NCBI GenBank assembly: GCA_000499405.2
Contig: HG738138.1
Location: forward strand, 3,584,368-3,648,367
Length of the DNA: 64,000 bases
Source of the DNA: Onchocerca volvulus
Lineage: Eukaryota > Nematoda > Chromadorea > Rhabditida > Onchocercidae
Direction: 5' to 3'
Both the position numbers and the translations under genes were made by a program. Shown here one piece after another: positions 48,339-63,300 of this stretch. Within the stretch, counting starts at the first letter, position 1; each line of letters begins with the position of its first letter. The notes under the pieces were generated by a model. It saw only the letters and a program-made list of their open reading frames with translations, did not search any database and was not told the DNA's origin.

Positions 48339-51300
48339 ATGCTTGGAGCATCAAGTAGTGAAGAAGACGATGATGATAATTTAATCAATGATAACGATGA
48401 TGCATCAGAAGTTTGCTTTTTTTCTTTTTTTCAATAAAAATTGACGCCCTTCATAAAGTAACTGAAAACATTTGTTGAAGATTTTTAATTTTAAAAGTTT
48501 TGGTGTAAAAAAAGAAGTGCTTCTACTTGTAGATTCTTTGTCTTCGGCGTCATCAGTTTCTATTATCAAGTTCTCCACGTTCCATGTCTCCAGCTCCATC
48601 AGATTCCGCTTCGCAAGCCAATTCATTGCATCGTGGCGATTCATTACACAGAAAAAGAAAAGACTCTGCTGCATCTTATGGTGCAATGATAATCAAAACG
48701 GTACCATAGTTTCCGAATATCTAGAAATTTAGTGAAATTCGTTACTTATTATCTTAAACTTCTTAGATCATTCTGGTATGGTCAAACATCCTCAACTTTG
48801 TTTCAGAGCCAAAGTAGGCAAGTAACTCCGCAACTTGTTTCCAAACCGATTTTCAACCAATCTTCACAAGAAATCTCCGATGATGATGATGATTTTGCAT
48901 CAAATGAGCAAACTACGCCAGCACATGCAGCTATTGATTCTACTGCCGAAATAAGCAAAGAAGAAGAGGAAAAGTTGAAGTGAGCATTTTATTTTGCTTT
49001 GCTCAATCCATTCACTTATTTGCAATTGCATAAATATAATCAAGACTTATACAATATGTATGACTATGGCTTGATGATTGAATAATATAGTTTTGGCTGA
49101 TTTTGATGGAAAATGAATACTTTGAGGTGTTAAAAAAGAAATAATTTCTTTCTTCAGTGAATTTTATATACATTGTAGGGCACTGAAAAGTTGAATTTTT
49201 CTTTTCAAAATAATACTGTGTAGTGATAACATACTAACTAAAGAAGCTATTTTAAAAAATATTAATTTTCATAAAGTTAAAAATTCAAATACATAATCTA
49301 AATAAATCAAAATAGAAATGTTTGTTGTTCATTTCCAAACAACGTTTCAAATTCCTCATCGATTAATTGCAAATTTTACAACAACGTTGCATTCGAGTAG
49401 GCATGTGTTTTTATATAGATATGCTTACTTTTTTCTTTTTTTTTTTTCACATATCACATCTGTGACAGGTGAAAATAAGTAATCGGGCTGAATTTATTGA
49501 CTAAGCCTACTTCCTGCATTGTTTTGATTTTGACACAACGTTTCATGTTCTTCACCGATTGATTTAAAATTTTGATACAACGTTGCATTCGAATAGACGA
49601 GTATTTAAAATTTTTTAGAGATCCAAAATTCTGAACAAACGAATATTTACATTTTTTCGCTTGACAGGATCCAGCTATTTATAATATATTGTGAATAATT
49701 TATGCTTCCAGAAATTCAACTTTGATATTTATTAATAATTTAGGTTTATTTCTGAGTTTGCATATTGCATGATCAATAGACACACTTATAAATCAGTTAA
49801 ATTACAGAGCTGAGGTTGAAGAAGAGGAACATAAAGAAAAATTAAAGCTGTATGTTTTTATTGCAAAATGTATTGCCTATCATTTCAATGCAAAACAACC
49901 CACCGATATGACAAGGCGACGACAGCTCAAGGTCTTGGCTTTCTTTTTTATATCATAAGGTTCTTTTATAATAATGATTTGATAGGAATATAATGACTAC
50001 AATAAATCAGGAAATGGAGTTTTGATTTTTTTAACTCATTGCTGAAGTGAAATCGAAAAGTATATCAAGCAATGCACGATTTTAAGATCTTCAAATTACT
50101 ATTGTTATTCTATTTTTAGGTTACGAGGCAAGAATTGTCAAGGATTAAAGATCGTTTTCGGTCATTTTTGGGAGGCGAGATACAGATTGGAGCAGATGAA
50201 GCATTTACAAAAACAGTTGAATCGTACTTCGAGGTTTAAGAGGATATTTCGCTCTGTAGAATATTTTAGTTTTTTCTTTATACTGATCGGCTGTCAATTT
50301 CGCCTTCGATAATTATACTATCGATGTGCAGAAATTAAAAAGAAAAAAAAGGTGGAATGCAATTAATCTTATGAGTTTTTGCAGGTTTTCTTAAAGTCTG
50401 AACGAGTGCTGAAGGTTGTCCAAGCTGGCGGTTTTTGTCATTTAGATTTCAGAGAGGTACATTAATTTTTGTATCAGTTAAATCGGAGCTTGACGGAGCT
50501 TCATGACATACCAATGATAAATCAATTTGCCGTTTACAATTACAGAAGCCATAAAATAGTAGATTATGATGTCATGAGGAGGTCATTTATAACAGAGAAA
50601 ATTTGTTAATATAATGTGTTTCATTCTATGTATAATAGGTTTTCTGTTGTGAGCTATTTTGTTAACACTAGTTCTAAAATAAGTTCTAAATTAATTATAT
50701 CATTGTGAAAAAAATAAAGCTCAGGACATTATACCGAATAAATATCTTTCGAATTTTAATTTTACTAGACTTTTTCGATAGTAAGCCTCAGCGTTTCAGA
50801 TTTTTCGATGCAACGCGGAAAAAAGACTTAAAACGTTAACAGAACTGGATGATGCATCAAAGGAAACGATGCTCAATAATTGGTTGACCAAGTTCGATAC
50901 GATTATGCGTGGAGATGAGGATGCGATTCAGTCAAGACAAGCAAGGTCAGTTTAGCTTCGCAGTTTTCACTTCTCGGTAATTGATTTAATTTAAGAATGT
51001 TCGCTATCATTCTATTATGATCAAAATCAGAACTAAAAATTGTTCATATCTAGTGCAGTTTTTTGTTTTTGGTTTCTCCAGGTCATTAAATGAACTGATT
51101 GAAAATTTCCAAAAACGCAGTAACACAATTACAGAAATCGCTTGCGTGGGATGAATCAATCCAATGCAGGTTTGACACTTCTCAAGGATCAACTATACGA
51201 TATTTTCCAGCAAATTTTATCTGTTAAGAAATTCGAACATCAGATAATATTCAATGCCTTGCAGGTAACTGGTTTAATTCGAAATTTTTTAATACCAAGG

Positions 51301-54300
51301 AGCAAACCAACTTTTAGTGACAGCTCTGAATTTTGCAAAATTTTTATTAGTTGTATCGTTACTGATTTTTTCGAAGTATAAAAATGTGTTTCATGCGCTC
51401 AGCTGGACAATCCGGATGAGCAAGCAGCAGCTATTCGGCGTGAAGTTGCGACAAGAGAGGAAGCACTGCGAGATATGTCAAGAGTAAGTTTTGAACTTTG
51501 TCCTATTTCTTGAATGCTAATGAAGCAATAGATTTCTTCTGCTTCCGCCCCATATTTATCATTTGTAAGCGTAAACCTATTCGTACTTTCTCGGCCCATT
51601 ACGTCAATAAAACAGTCAGCTTGCTATGCTAATACAAACCAGAATTACTTCTGATCTCTTCGTTCTAAAAATAATCTGCATGCTAGCCAGAATTTGTCTA
51701 ATTTAACGCTTCTCTCAAAAACTTGAACAAGATATGTGTAGTATAAGTTTTCTTTTGACCGGCTAATATATATTAAATAAATATTGAACTTCTTTAACTT
51801 TGTAAGTAAATCCATTCATTCTGTAAAAAAATGTGAGAAAATATTCTATAGATGAAGAAACTGATGCCTAAATTTGTGGTGAAAGATATGGAAACTCTAT
51901 TTATTGACGAAACACGTCAGTCCATCAATCTGCTTATCAGTAATTTGGAATCAGTACCTGTTACTCCACGAGGTCAAGGTGTTATTTCAAGAAAAAAGGA
52001 TTCCAAGGGAAGAAACAGGTGAAGAGCATTCTGTTATCCATTTTCATTATTCTTGTTCCATTTCATTTTATATGTTGTGAATGAGTTTTTTCTAATTCTC
52101 ACCATTTTCCATAAAGTACGAATTATGATTAATACCAAGATGAGAATTTTCATTAATATCAAGATAGATTTTCAAATGTTATTCGGTTCTCGTTCACAAA
52201 ATCATTATCTTCCTACTAACATACTTTATGGACTTTTTTTATATTTGATATATGTTTTTCATGTATATCATAAATTCTAAGAATTCAATCTAAACACATT
52301 TTCCAGTTCCTTTTTCTAAAATCCGGAGATCCTTGGCATTTTAGTATCCTTGAATGCTTAACATTGAAATTACTTTATTAATTCGTTAAGCTTAAGTGGT
52401 CCTAGTTTTCTTGATATGCTTAAATTTGATTCTATAAATCAAACATCAAAACTGCTTCCTAAGATAACTTATAGAAATTTCAATCTTTAAGCGTAGTAAA
52501 ACTTAAATTTTCAGTGCCTCTTCGAAAGCTAAAAGGTCGGTTTAGTTTTATTGATAACGTTCTTCTAATATCGATGCTTTTTAAAGAATGGCGATTTGAT
52601 TGCTTATCTTTTAAATGTACATTTTATTGCACTTATTCAGATATCATAACATTTAAATATTGTAATTATATTGTGGTATACTTCATTTTTTTATACTTCA
52701 CCTATATTGAATTATACTTGAGGTGCGCTTAAGTTCAGTGATAATGCATTAGACTGATTTATGCATTTCTATTTGTAAAAACAGGATTTAGGAAATTATT
52801 TTTTTCCAACTTAGTGAATTTCGGATTCTTCCCAAAACAAGAAAGTAATAGTTTGAAGTTTTCCAGCTTCAGATGTTGTTGTGCTGTACTTCGCAGTGCC
52901 CACTCCTGCTTCAAGTTGTTCATTGAAATATCGATTAGAAAGCATTAATTTGACTATTTTAGATCGCGCAGCATCGAAGATCTCTCCCTTTTCAACAGGT
53001 TTGTATTCTTCATTCTGCTTTATATAGATTTCATTTTCAAAGTTAATGTAACTTTCATTTTTTGTAGTTTTTTTTTTACTCTTTACACAGCACAAAACGA
53101 TTTTACATGCTTTTCTTTTTTTTCCTGTTGCGCTAAAATCTTGAGTAATTGTTATATGGAAGACAAATACGTTCGGAGCAATGAAGGTATTTTATTGTTA
53201 GCTTTTCAAGCGGTATTTCTGGTTTGTTTGATTTATTCTCGATTTAGCTCCGAAGAGCTTACCTCAAATTAAAATATGGAACTGGAGCTTTGTATTAGCT
53301 ATTCATGGTATGAAATAATAGTTTAGCACATTTTGCATTTTTGTTAATAGTTTCACCATTAAGACGTAAGCATCGAATACTAAAGATTAAGAATATGCGA
53401 GATTAATTATATGCAAAAGATAAATAAGCCTAATAGTTGGATCAAAGATCGAAGCTTTTAGTAAATAAATATGAAATCATTCGAGTAATAAGGGATTTCT
53501 CTCAAAGTATACTTCCTTTACAATCAACAGAATGTGATTCTTTTTGAATGGATTGCTTAACTCCACGGTTTCTCCTGTTTCAGCCTTTCTTTTTGTTGAG
53601 CCTTAAATATTTTATGAAAGAGTGAAATGGAGTGTTTTTTATTCTTCTCCACTTCTGAAACAAAAACATAATATGTATGATTGTTAGTCCAATGCAAAAA
53701 AAGCAATGATAAATTGTGATTTTTGCATTCCTGCTAAAAAATTTGCCATTATCATATGCTGCTATATAGCTTTGCCTTTAGATGCTTTATAAATTGTTTT
53801 ATTTGCACTTTTATAACAACATTTTATTTCCAAGATACGTAAAACAGTATTTAGCTTGAAACGACGTACTAGTACAAGTTCACTGAATAAAGCTGACAGT
53901 GACGACGATGTATCATTGACTAAAAATGATGTCATTCTCACTTTCAATATGGAGGTGAATTTTTAGTAATTTTACCTAATTTATTTACATGATGTCAAAA
54001 AATTTGGTCTCATTAGCCTGAATTATTTCAAGATTATACACTTTTTATGATGGAAACTTGAATGAGAAGCATTTGCAATGACATACAGTCACTATTTTCG
54101 TAGGAATGACCAACATATCAAATAGTTGAATTTGCAAAGAAATTTTTTAAACATAATTGTTTTTTGTTTGAATTCCTGTTATAAATTATTCATATTTAGA
54201 ATTATCATTTCACAGGTCATCGTGATGGAAGTACAGAATTTGAAGACAGTCGCATCAAATAAACTTGTATACTGTACGATGGAAGTTGATGGATGTCCAA

Positions 54301-57300
54301 AATTGCAAACTGATCGTGCAGAAGCTTCAAAATCATCGTATGCTTTAATAAATTTTCCTGTTTTTATACACTTCATGCTCAAATGATGATTTCGTGATAA
54401 GTTCTGGCAAGTACACCAATAAACATCACTTTCATTATGTCTGTAATAATTTACCATTCGAAGATGAGTTTTTCGAATGTATTCCATTACATAAATGTCG
54501 TTAATCTAATCTAATTTTATAGGCAGATTGGTTTGACGGTAATTCTTAAATCTTCTAGTCTTATGTGTAACCGGGTTAATTACTCTATTACCTGCGTAAT
54601 AAGTAAACGTTTGAATCATTGTGTTATTAATTTTTAGTTGGGATACGCAAGGCGATTTCACAACGAAACATCCTCTTCCAACTGTCAAGGTAAAACTGTA
54701 TACGGAAGTGAAGAGTTTAGTTGCTTTCGAGGATAAGGAACTCGGAAAAGTAATTCTTATTCTGAAAAGTTCTGAAGAATTCTTAAATCGATTATAAAGA
54801 ATTTTTAAAACAATAATCCATATTCTTGCAGATGTGCATGAAATAAGGAGAAATATTAGAGTTGGGCATCAAAAATTGCAAATTTTTTAGTGATAAAAAC
54901 TATGCTTTAATGTTATTTGCTAAATTTGAATTTCATAACGATATAAGAATCTCGACTACTTCCATAAAATTGTTTTTTCTTTGCAACTGGATAATTTTTT
55001 TTAAACACCAATTTTCTAATGCGAATCAACATAGTCCTCTTGGCTTTTGCATTTTCGTTGAAACGACGTAAATAGCTTACCTTTTTCTTCTCTTTTTTTT
55101 TTCCTCTTGTCATAACAAAATATTCCTATCATATGTCAACTTATCTTTTATATTCAGGTTATCATAAGACCAACACCGAATTGCTCAAGGACACCTGAAT
55201 GGTACAATATGACAGTGCCAAAGAACAGTCTGGATACAGATCTTAAAATTAGGATAGCTATTCGGGTTGAAAAACCTCCTAATTTAAAATATTGTGGATA
55301 TTGTTACGCTCTTGGAAGGATAGCTTGGAAAAAATGGAAGAAACGGTTTTTTTGTTTGGTACAGGTAGGCGTGATTTATCATTTATATCACTTTAAATCA
55401 ATTAGTCTGAAGGAAATGGAGATGAAGAGAGTTCTGTCTTCCACTTTATTTAGAATATGTTGTTTCTCTCTAGCTCATTATTATTCAATATGCTCATTCA
55501 TAACTTGATGCGTATTAATGTTTAATAAGTATGAGATTAAATAAAATGGCATTTTGTAACTGTAGGTTTCCATTAAACTTGAAAATTCTCATGTTTAGGT
55601 TTCACAGTATGCATTCGCGATGTGCAGTTATCGTGAGAAGAAGACCGATCCAGCGGAATTTATTCAACTAGATGGATTTACAATAGATTATATGCCAGAA
55701 CCAGATCCAGGTTTGTGATTTCAAAAAAGAAATGGGAAAAGAAAATCAAAGATTAATGCCACGAAAATATTTCATAATCGTTCGTTAACGAAATAATACT
55801 TCTGTCGGCAACTTTTTTTCTTCAATCCCTTTTCTGGCCTATGATAGTACTATGAGAAGGTTTAATTGTTAGAGTAAAGCTAGAATCATATCATCGCCAA
55901 TATAGGAACTGATCATTTTTCAGATCTGTATAGTCAAGGTGGTAAATATTTTTTCACAGCAATCAAAGAAGGGGATGAATTGAAGTTTGCAACAAATGAC
56001 GAAAATGAAAGGCATTTATGGGTGCAGGTAAGAATTTTTGCTCAAACAAATGATCATGCAGGAAGGAGATTTCGTTAATCAATCCGGTTTTTTTGACTTA
56101 TTTAAGAAAGAGAAGTTTTCTATATGTTGAATAACATACATTTTATTCATCGAATAAAAATAATTTTGTCACGAATTCCTTCTAGTAAGCGGCAAATAAA
56201 CTTATGTAGCTTGATTGACTTGCACGAATTTTGCTTGTTAATAAAAGTCCACTGTATAGAGTTTTATCCAAACTTGAACTATCAACTAAAATATGAAATT
56301 AAATTAAGTATTTTGGGTTTTGGCAAAATTGATGTTAAGTAGATAAGTAGAATTATTCAGCTGTTTACTTATCATACCAATTGATAAGAATGTAAAATTG
56401 AGTGAATATGCGACATGAAATCGGCAGATGAGAATTGGAAGCATCGTCCCTGCTATTGCTACGGGAACCTGGATCCGATTTGAACGAAAGATAACTACAT
56501 GCATTTGCGGATATGTATAGGATAAACAAAACCAGGAAGCATTTTTATGTTGCTAAGCAGCACACGAAAGCAATAATGAAAAAAGAAAGAGATGAACTTA
56601 CATAACAGAAAAATAGATGAACTTTCTGTCATTAATCCAGCATAATGCATCCCCGATCATCGTGATACATAGGGAAAAAGTGGAATCGATATTGATTGAA
56701 TGATTGATAAGATTATCATTCATACATACAGCGTTCACCATGAAGATGATCGAATGACTGATAAGATTATCATTCAAACTTCTAGCGTTCACCATGATAG
56801 TGATCGAATGAGAACTTGCATAATGAACGTTGCATGCATTATGAAAGGCGACTTGATGCATGAACTGAATGCGCCGTAATATGATTTTCTGGAATTTTGT
56901 TCTCTTGGATGCATTACGATAAGAATGTTATAAATAATGATTACAGTGTACTGCTGCTCGGTTGCGCATTGATATTATTGATACGACTGGTATTCCAATA
57001 TTTCTGTTGCAGAAAAAAAAAGGTACTGCAATGATACAATGCTGGAATGGACTGAGCACTTAAACGAGAAATGACCTCATTTGCATGTTTAAGAATGACC
57101 TGATTGACATGCTTTTTCAAATCTTCGCCTTGACTGCAATCAGATAAAAACAGTTATCATAGTGGCAAAGAAACTGAATTTCTTGCTAATTAGAATGACT
57201 TTATCTAAAGCATAGCAAAAGGGCAGTTTTCCTTGCAAATGTGAACGAGAGAGTTGGAAATTTTGAACAACTGAGCTTTAAGGTTCTTCTGGTGCTCTGT

Positions 57301-60300
57301 CATTTTATTGTTGACAACAATAGTTATATCATCAGGATAGAAACAGTGACCGAAAGCCGAGAAATCATGGTTTCCATTATTTGTTGAGAATTTCGCAATG
57401 CTGATTTCACGTCGAATGTTAGCCGATCGTTGATGCGTGTTAGGTGATGTTTCTATGTAACAGTGTTAAATAATTGATTGCTCATCTGTTGAAACTTTCG
57501 TTTCACGAGACAAGCGATAGAATATCATCTGTGACTAAGTTTTGGTGCTGAGTGATTTCTATGGATTCTGTGAATAATTGTATTTGAAAACAAGCATCGA
57601 AAAAATCAGTGTAAGATGAACGACAGCACCAAGTGTTGAAAAATGTATCATCAGAAGTGAAGAGTTTAACGATGCATCAAGAACACCATATTGACGTTAG
57701 TAAGAAAATCCGAACAAATTAGAATATCACCGCTGCTATGATTGAAGTGGGCCAAAACGAGTAATGGAATTTGGAAATAACTCGTGTTTCTCCAAATTTT
57801 CTGACTCACTTTCTTCTAAAGGTAGGAAGCATAAAAGATGATTTAGACAGAAAAGAGATGAAACACTTCAAAGCAAAACTGCTCTAAAATATTTGCATCT
57901 TCGAAGTTTATTGCCGAAAATGGTAGAGAATGGATTCGGATGAACTTTTCCGGATTAGAAATGGATAGAGGATGGAAAGTTGAATAGGAAAAGTTTGTCT
58001 TGAAGCTTGACGAACAAATGGTCAAAAAGATTTGATACTGTAATCCATTCCGCTATCATAATTGCTATAACTAGAACTGGAAAGTTAGCACAGGCTAGAT
58101 AAGAACATTGAATTGAAGCATTTTAACTCGTTTTGCCTTACTCACAATGAGATTTCTGGAAAATGAGAAAATTTTATGGATTTAAATGAAACACTGGTTT
58201 TCTAGGCCACTTAGGTTTACGTCCATTTGCAAGTTTTCGGAATTTCCATAAACAAAAAAGGCATTTATTCAAATCAGAGAAAATTCTTTCTTTATGACGA
58301 CCAATCTTCTTATGTTTGGAATAGGTGTGATCCTTCTATGAACAATCACATTCATATATGCATAGCTTTTTGGGTCTTCATGTGGATCGAATTATCGATT
58401 TAGGTTAAAACTTGGCGACAAATGAGCAAGGTCATTAATGAGGAAAGTTCACTTTTCTGTCATATCTCGGATATGCAAACAGTTAAATAAGGACTAGTAC
58501 AGATAGGAATAATGATATCATCCTCCCTTTCGATTTTTTTGACCACTTTTTGACCGTGCATTTCGGCTCTTTAGAGGGCTAAAATTACATTTCAAATGAT
58601 TCTAAAAATGGACCCTAGTTGAAACCGTTCACTTCGACGACTAATTTTTCCGCTACGAAAGAAATCTTCACGAATTGCTTGTTCATTTGAAGCAGTTGTG
58701 ATGATTGGTGAAAAGATTTCGAATGTGATATCTCAAGGAATCACATGACAAGATGAAAGCTACATATTTCTCATGGATATGAGCTGATAATTCGCATAGC
58801 AGTTATCGGAGAACAACAACATTATCCATCAGTTACTCTCGACTTTGAATAGATCCTCGTAACAAAAGTGCTCAAGTTTGTCGTTTTCAGAGAATTAAGA
58901 TTCAGCTGATTCAATACTGTTCTGTAAGTAACCAACCACTTTTTTAAGTGATTTTCTTGAGTTAGGAAAATCCGTGATCGCAGAATCATTATAATGCTGA
59001 TCCATGGCTATGTAGTATGCGGTTATATTTATGAATAGATTAGAAAGAATATCAAGCAATTATTACAGTGAACAAAGAAAATGCCAAAGTTATATAATAT
59101 CGCGAAGAAGATGAACCTTTTTTTGGTCGCAAAATAATGTAGAAAATTTGATATGTTCCAGACATTTATTTAAGTTTTCATCCAGTAATTGTTTTTATGA
59201 ATGTTGTTTTAAAAAATAAAAACTCAACACCAAGTAAAACAAAAATCAAATGATCTTACTTAAAAATAGTTTAAAATAGTTCATATTTAAAATTCAGGCA
59301 TTATACCGAGCAACAGGTCAAGCATATAAACCAGTACCTCCAAAGCAGTCATCAGTGGTACCGTCAAAAGCGCAAGGTTTTGCTGATAAAGCTAGTAAAC
59401 ATGGCATGGACGAGTTGATTCAAGCGGATCCGATCAATTTTGATCATGATCATCTTTTTTGCAAATTGCAATCGCTTACTTTGGATTTTCAACTAAATGA
59501 ACCGATATGCTCATTAGTAAGTCATTCTTTTATTGAATAATTTAAAACCACAAAGAAGCAATGGCTTTTTTTTTTCTGAAGTTCCGAATAAGTTAGTGCT
59601 TCGTAAAAAAGCAAATTATAAGCTAAAACGTTTAAAATTGTTTTGCAGGGTTGGTTTTCACCTGGACAGGTATTTGTGTTAGACGAATATTGTGCCCGGT
59701 ATATGGTTCGTGGTTGCCATCGGCATGTTTCATTTCTCAATGACTTGCTCAACAAGACTGATGAAGGATTCCTTATAGATCCTACACTTATGCATTATTC
59801 ATTTGCTTTTTGTGCTTCTCATGTTCATGGCAGTAGGTATCAGTTTTATTACTCATTTATCATTCGTATATTTGGCAAGAAATGAATTCAGTTTTGTTGA
59901 TTCTTCAAGATTACCTATAATCGGTACTGAGCAGATTCTATATAAGGATGTCATACTTTGTTGTTTAAAAGAGCCAAATATGTCTCTTCTATGAGAAAGT
60001 TTTGGTTTAGCTTTAAATTATTTGCATCAATGTATCCCTTGTAGTTTATTGACGGTGCAAACTGTTTAGGTCCAAAACGATTAGCATTTGGCATATCTTA
60101 GATTTGCTAAAATTTCTAGAAAAATTTCCATCGTTCGTTGAATAATCCGATTGCAACCATTCTCATGCAACTGAGAATTATCCAAAATGAATTTTGAAAT
60201 GTTTAGTAAAGAAACTGGAATAACATAATTTAAAATCTTTTAATTGTATTTCAAAATTCAGTCACATTTTGTGCGCAAATATGATCTATTTACAAATGTA

Positions 60301-63300
60301 AAAAATATATCACGCCTTAATACGGTAAAATAATTGTGCATTAATGTTGAGATATTTCAGAATCGTCTTTTTAGACTGATTTATGTGGGCTTTTCATCAA
60401 AATTCTTTGCATTTAGATTATTTCACATTCTTTTGGTTTCAGGCCAGATGGAGTGGGAACAGTTACATTAGAAGAGAAAGAAAAATTTCAGGATGTTAAA
60501 GAAAGATTAAGAACGCTACTTGAAAAGCAGATCACAAATTTTAGGTATGATTTCGTTTGATCTGCATTTTTCACTGAACCATTCCATACATGACATTAGT
60601 TATAAATACAAAAACACGGATATAGAATAGCGATTAGTTTGCTGTTGAATAAATAGAAAATTTTTGCAGGTATTGTTTTCCTTTTGGTCGACCTGAAGGG
60701 GCATTGAAAGGAACGTTATCGTTACTTGAAAGGGTTAGTATAATTTCCTTTAATTATCTTTTTTTTTTTATCTTTTTCTGTTTATGGTTATTTTCATTCG
60801 ACAGCATATATCAATGTTTGATAGTAGCTATGATCTAACATGTTATATAGGTCCTAATGAAAGACGTTGTTTCACCGGTGCCTCCAGAAGAAGTTCGAAA
60901 CGTCATCAGAAAATGCCTTCAAGATGCAGCCTTAGTCAACTATACTCGAATCTGCAATGAAGCGAAGCTTGAGCGTGAGGTTTTACACCAAGGTTACTCC
61001 AACAGACAGTTATGCGTTTTGCATGCAGTGCGATTTTCAAAAGCATGCTTTAGTCATTAACGCAGAAAATTTATTAGGAAGAATATTTCATGAATTCAGT
61101 GAATCTTGCTGAAAACACGGATGATATAGTTTTGTTCAGGACATTTTTTTTTCTTTTTTTATAATAAAAGGCTTCCTTTGTGCGATAACAAAACTTGCTT
61201 CTTGGATTTTCGAAAGCGTTCGTTCTTATATACGTTATCACTAGATTACTTGTTAGAATAGAGAAATGATTTAGAAAGATTGGAAAATATGCATGAGTTA
61301 ATGGTGGGATATTTTTTGTTTGTTAAATGCAAACAGTTATAATACCTTTATTGCACAAATTTAGGATCGAAAAGATTTTCTCGATATGCACAGAATGTGT
61401 AAACTAATACAAACTTACCGCATATTTCTCGATACAGTCATAACAGTGATAAAATTTTAGAGCGTATGGGTATAGATGTTAGTCCTCAGCAGAGGATTGA
61501 AGACATGATACGGGTTACAGAATATTGCATTGATTTGTTACGAGAAACCGAAGAGCATCATGGTGATGTATGCTTTTTTTCATTTTATTTGAAAAATTGT
61601 TTCTTTTTTTCAAGTTACTTTAGTTTGCGTGTTATTGCTTTTATACAAATTTTTAAAAGCACGTGATTTGCCTGCAGGCATTCACTTGGTTCAGTGATCT
61701 TCTTGCTGACCATTCAGAAATCTTTTGGTCACTTTATTCGGTGGATTTGGATGCAGCGTTGAATGTGCAACCTCCAGACTCGTGGGATTCATTTCCGTTG
61801 TTCCAACTATTGAATGATTTTTTGAGTAACAATCGTAAGTTGCGATAGTTACCTTTGGCAGGCAATTTTTTAAAGATTTTCTTACAACATTATAAGGCTG
61901 TTAAATCGGTTTGGTTGAATATTTATTATTTGGTAATCGATTCACTGTTAAGATCCGTGGAGGAATAGTTTGTATTGTATGGAGGGATCCACAGAGCAAA
62001 TTATATCGCTTGATTTTCTTCATCTTATTTTTAAAATTATCATTTCTAATGATATAAAAAAATACTATCCATAGACAATGCCTGATGAGTACAGAATCAT
62101 TGTAATCACTCTCACATCAAAGTTTCTGTTATTGTTGCTATTCAGGTTAGCAACAAAGATTTATATTACTGTTAAGTCCAAATACAAGAATGCATTACAT
62201 ATTTAGCACCTCATCGGATCTTGATAATTCAGTGAGCTGAAAAGTAAATTTTGTATATGTGGATGTGTTACAAAAACTATATCTGAGTAGCGATATAGAC
62301 TGATTACTTCTATTCACGATCATCTGGAGAAAGCATATGTGAAAATCGTTTTCTAAGCTTTTATTTTATACACTTCTTTATTTATAGCTCATCTCAGAAA
62401 TGGCATTTTTCATACAAAATTGATCCAGCAGTTCTCAACTAAAGTGGTACGTTATGTCGACTTGATGGAGCAATCAATAGCGCAGTCTATCGAGAGGGGT
62501 TTCTCACGAGAAAGATGGGGAGTTCGCAAGTAAGCTTGTAATTTTTTGTTTATGAAAAAACGTGTTTTGATTTAACGTATTGACATAACTTCAACTTGAT
62601 ATCTGTTGTATTTCTTGCATCTATCAAACACCCAAATATAATTTCATATATTTAAAATTCTTTTAGAGATGGTTGTGCAACATCTGAAGATACTTACTGG
62701 AAACTAGATGCTTTACAATTTTTCATACATGATTTGAATTGGCCGGAAGAAGAGTTTTCGAAATATTTGCAAATTAGAATGAAAGCCTTAGCAAGTGAAA
62801 TGATCAGCAAATGCACCAATTGGTATGTTTTAAGCTGGGCAAAAATAGCTAACATGATTTTGATATGCTTTATTCTGCTACAATAATTTGAATTGTTTCA
62901 GTACTTACCAATATTTTGATTCGTACATGCAACGCGCGCGAAAATCAACAGATTATATTCTGCCTTCAGAAGTTTGCGTTATGATCAACGTAATCTTCTC
63001 ATCGAAATCTCGAGCGGCTAAAATGGCAATAGATTCGGGAGAAGTGTGTTTATCTATTTTATTCAGTAAATAAATAAGTTGAAATCCTTTATTGAACACT
63101 GGCAACTTTGCATGTTCTTCAGTCGACTGAATCGACAAAACAGCTCACAGATATTTTTTTTACTTCCAAAAATCCAGTATTAAAATTTTGAATCAAATCA
63201 GTTCACAAGTCTATCCATCTAATTTTCGCTATACGTAGGTTTTTCAGTTAATTAGGTAAGGCAGGTTGTGTGAATCAGAATCTTTTTTATGGATCATTTT

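Noticed and set aside
54179..54487. 102-codon minus ORF opposite unc-31 exon 12
   Set aside because: It overlaps the conserved C2-domain exon of CAPS and lacks splice support. Antisense shadow.
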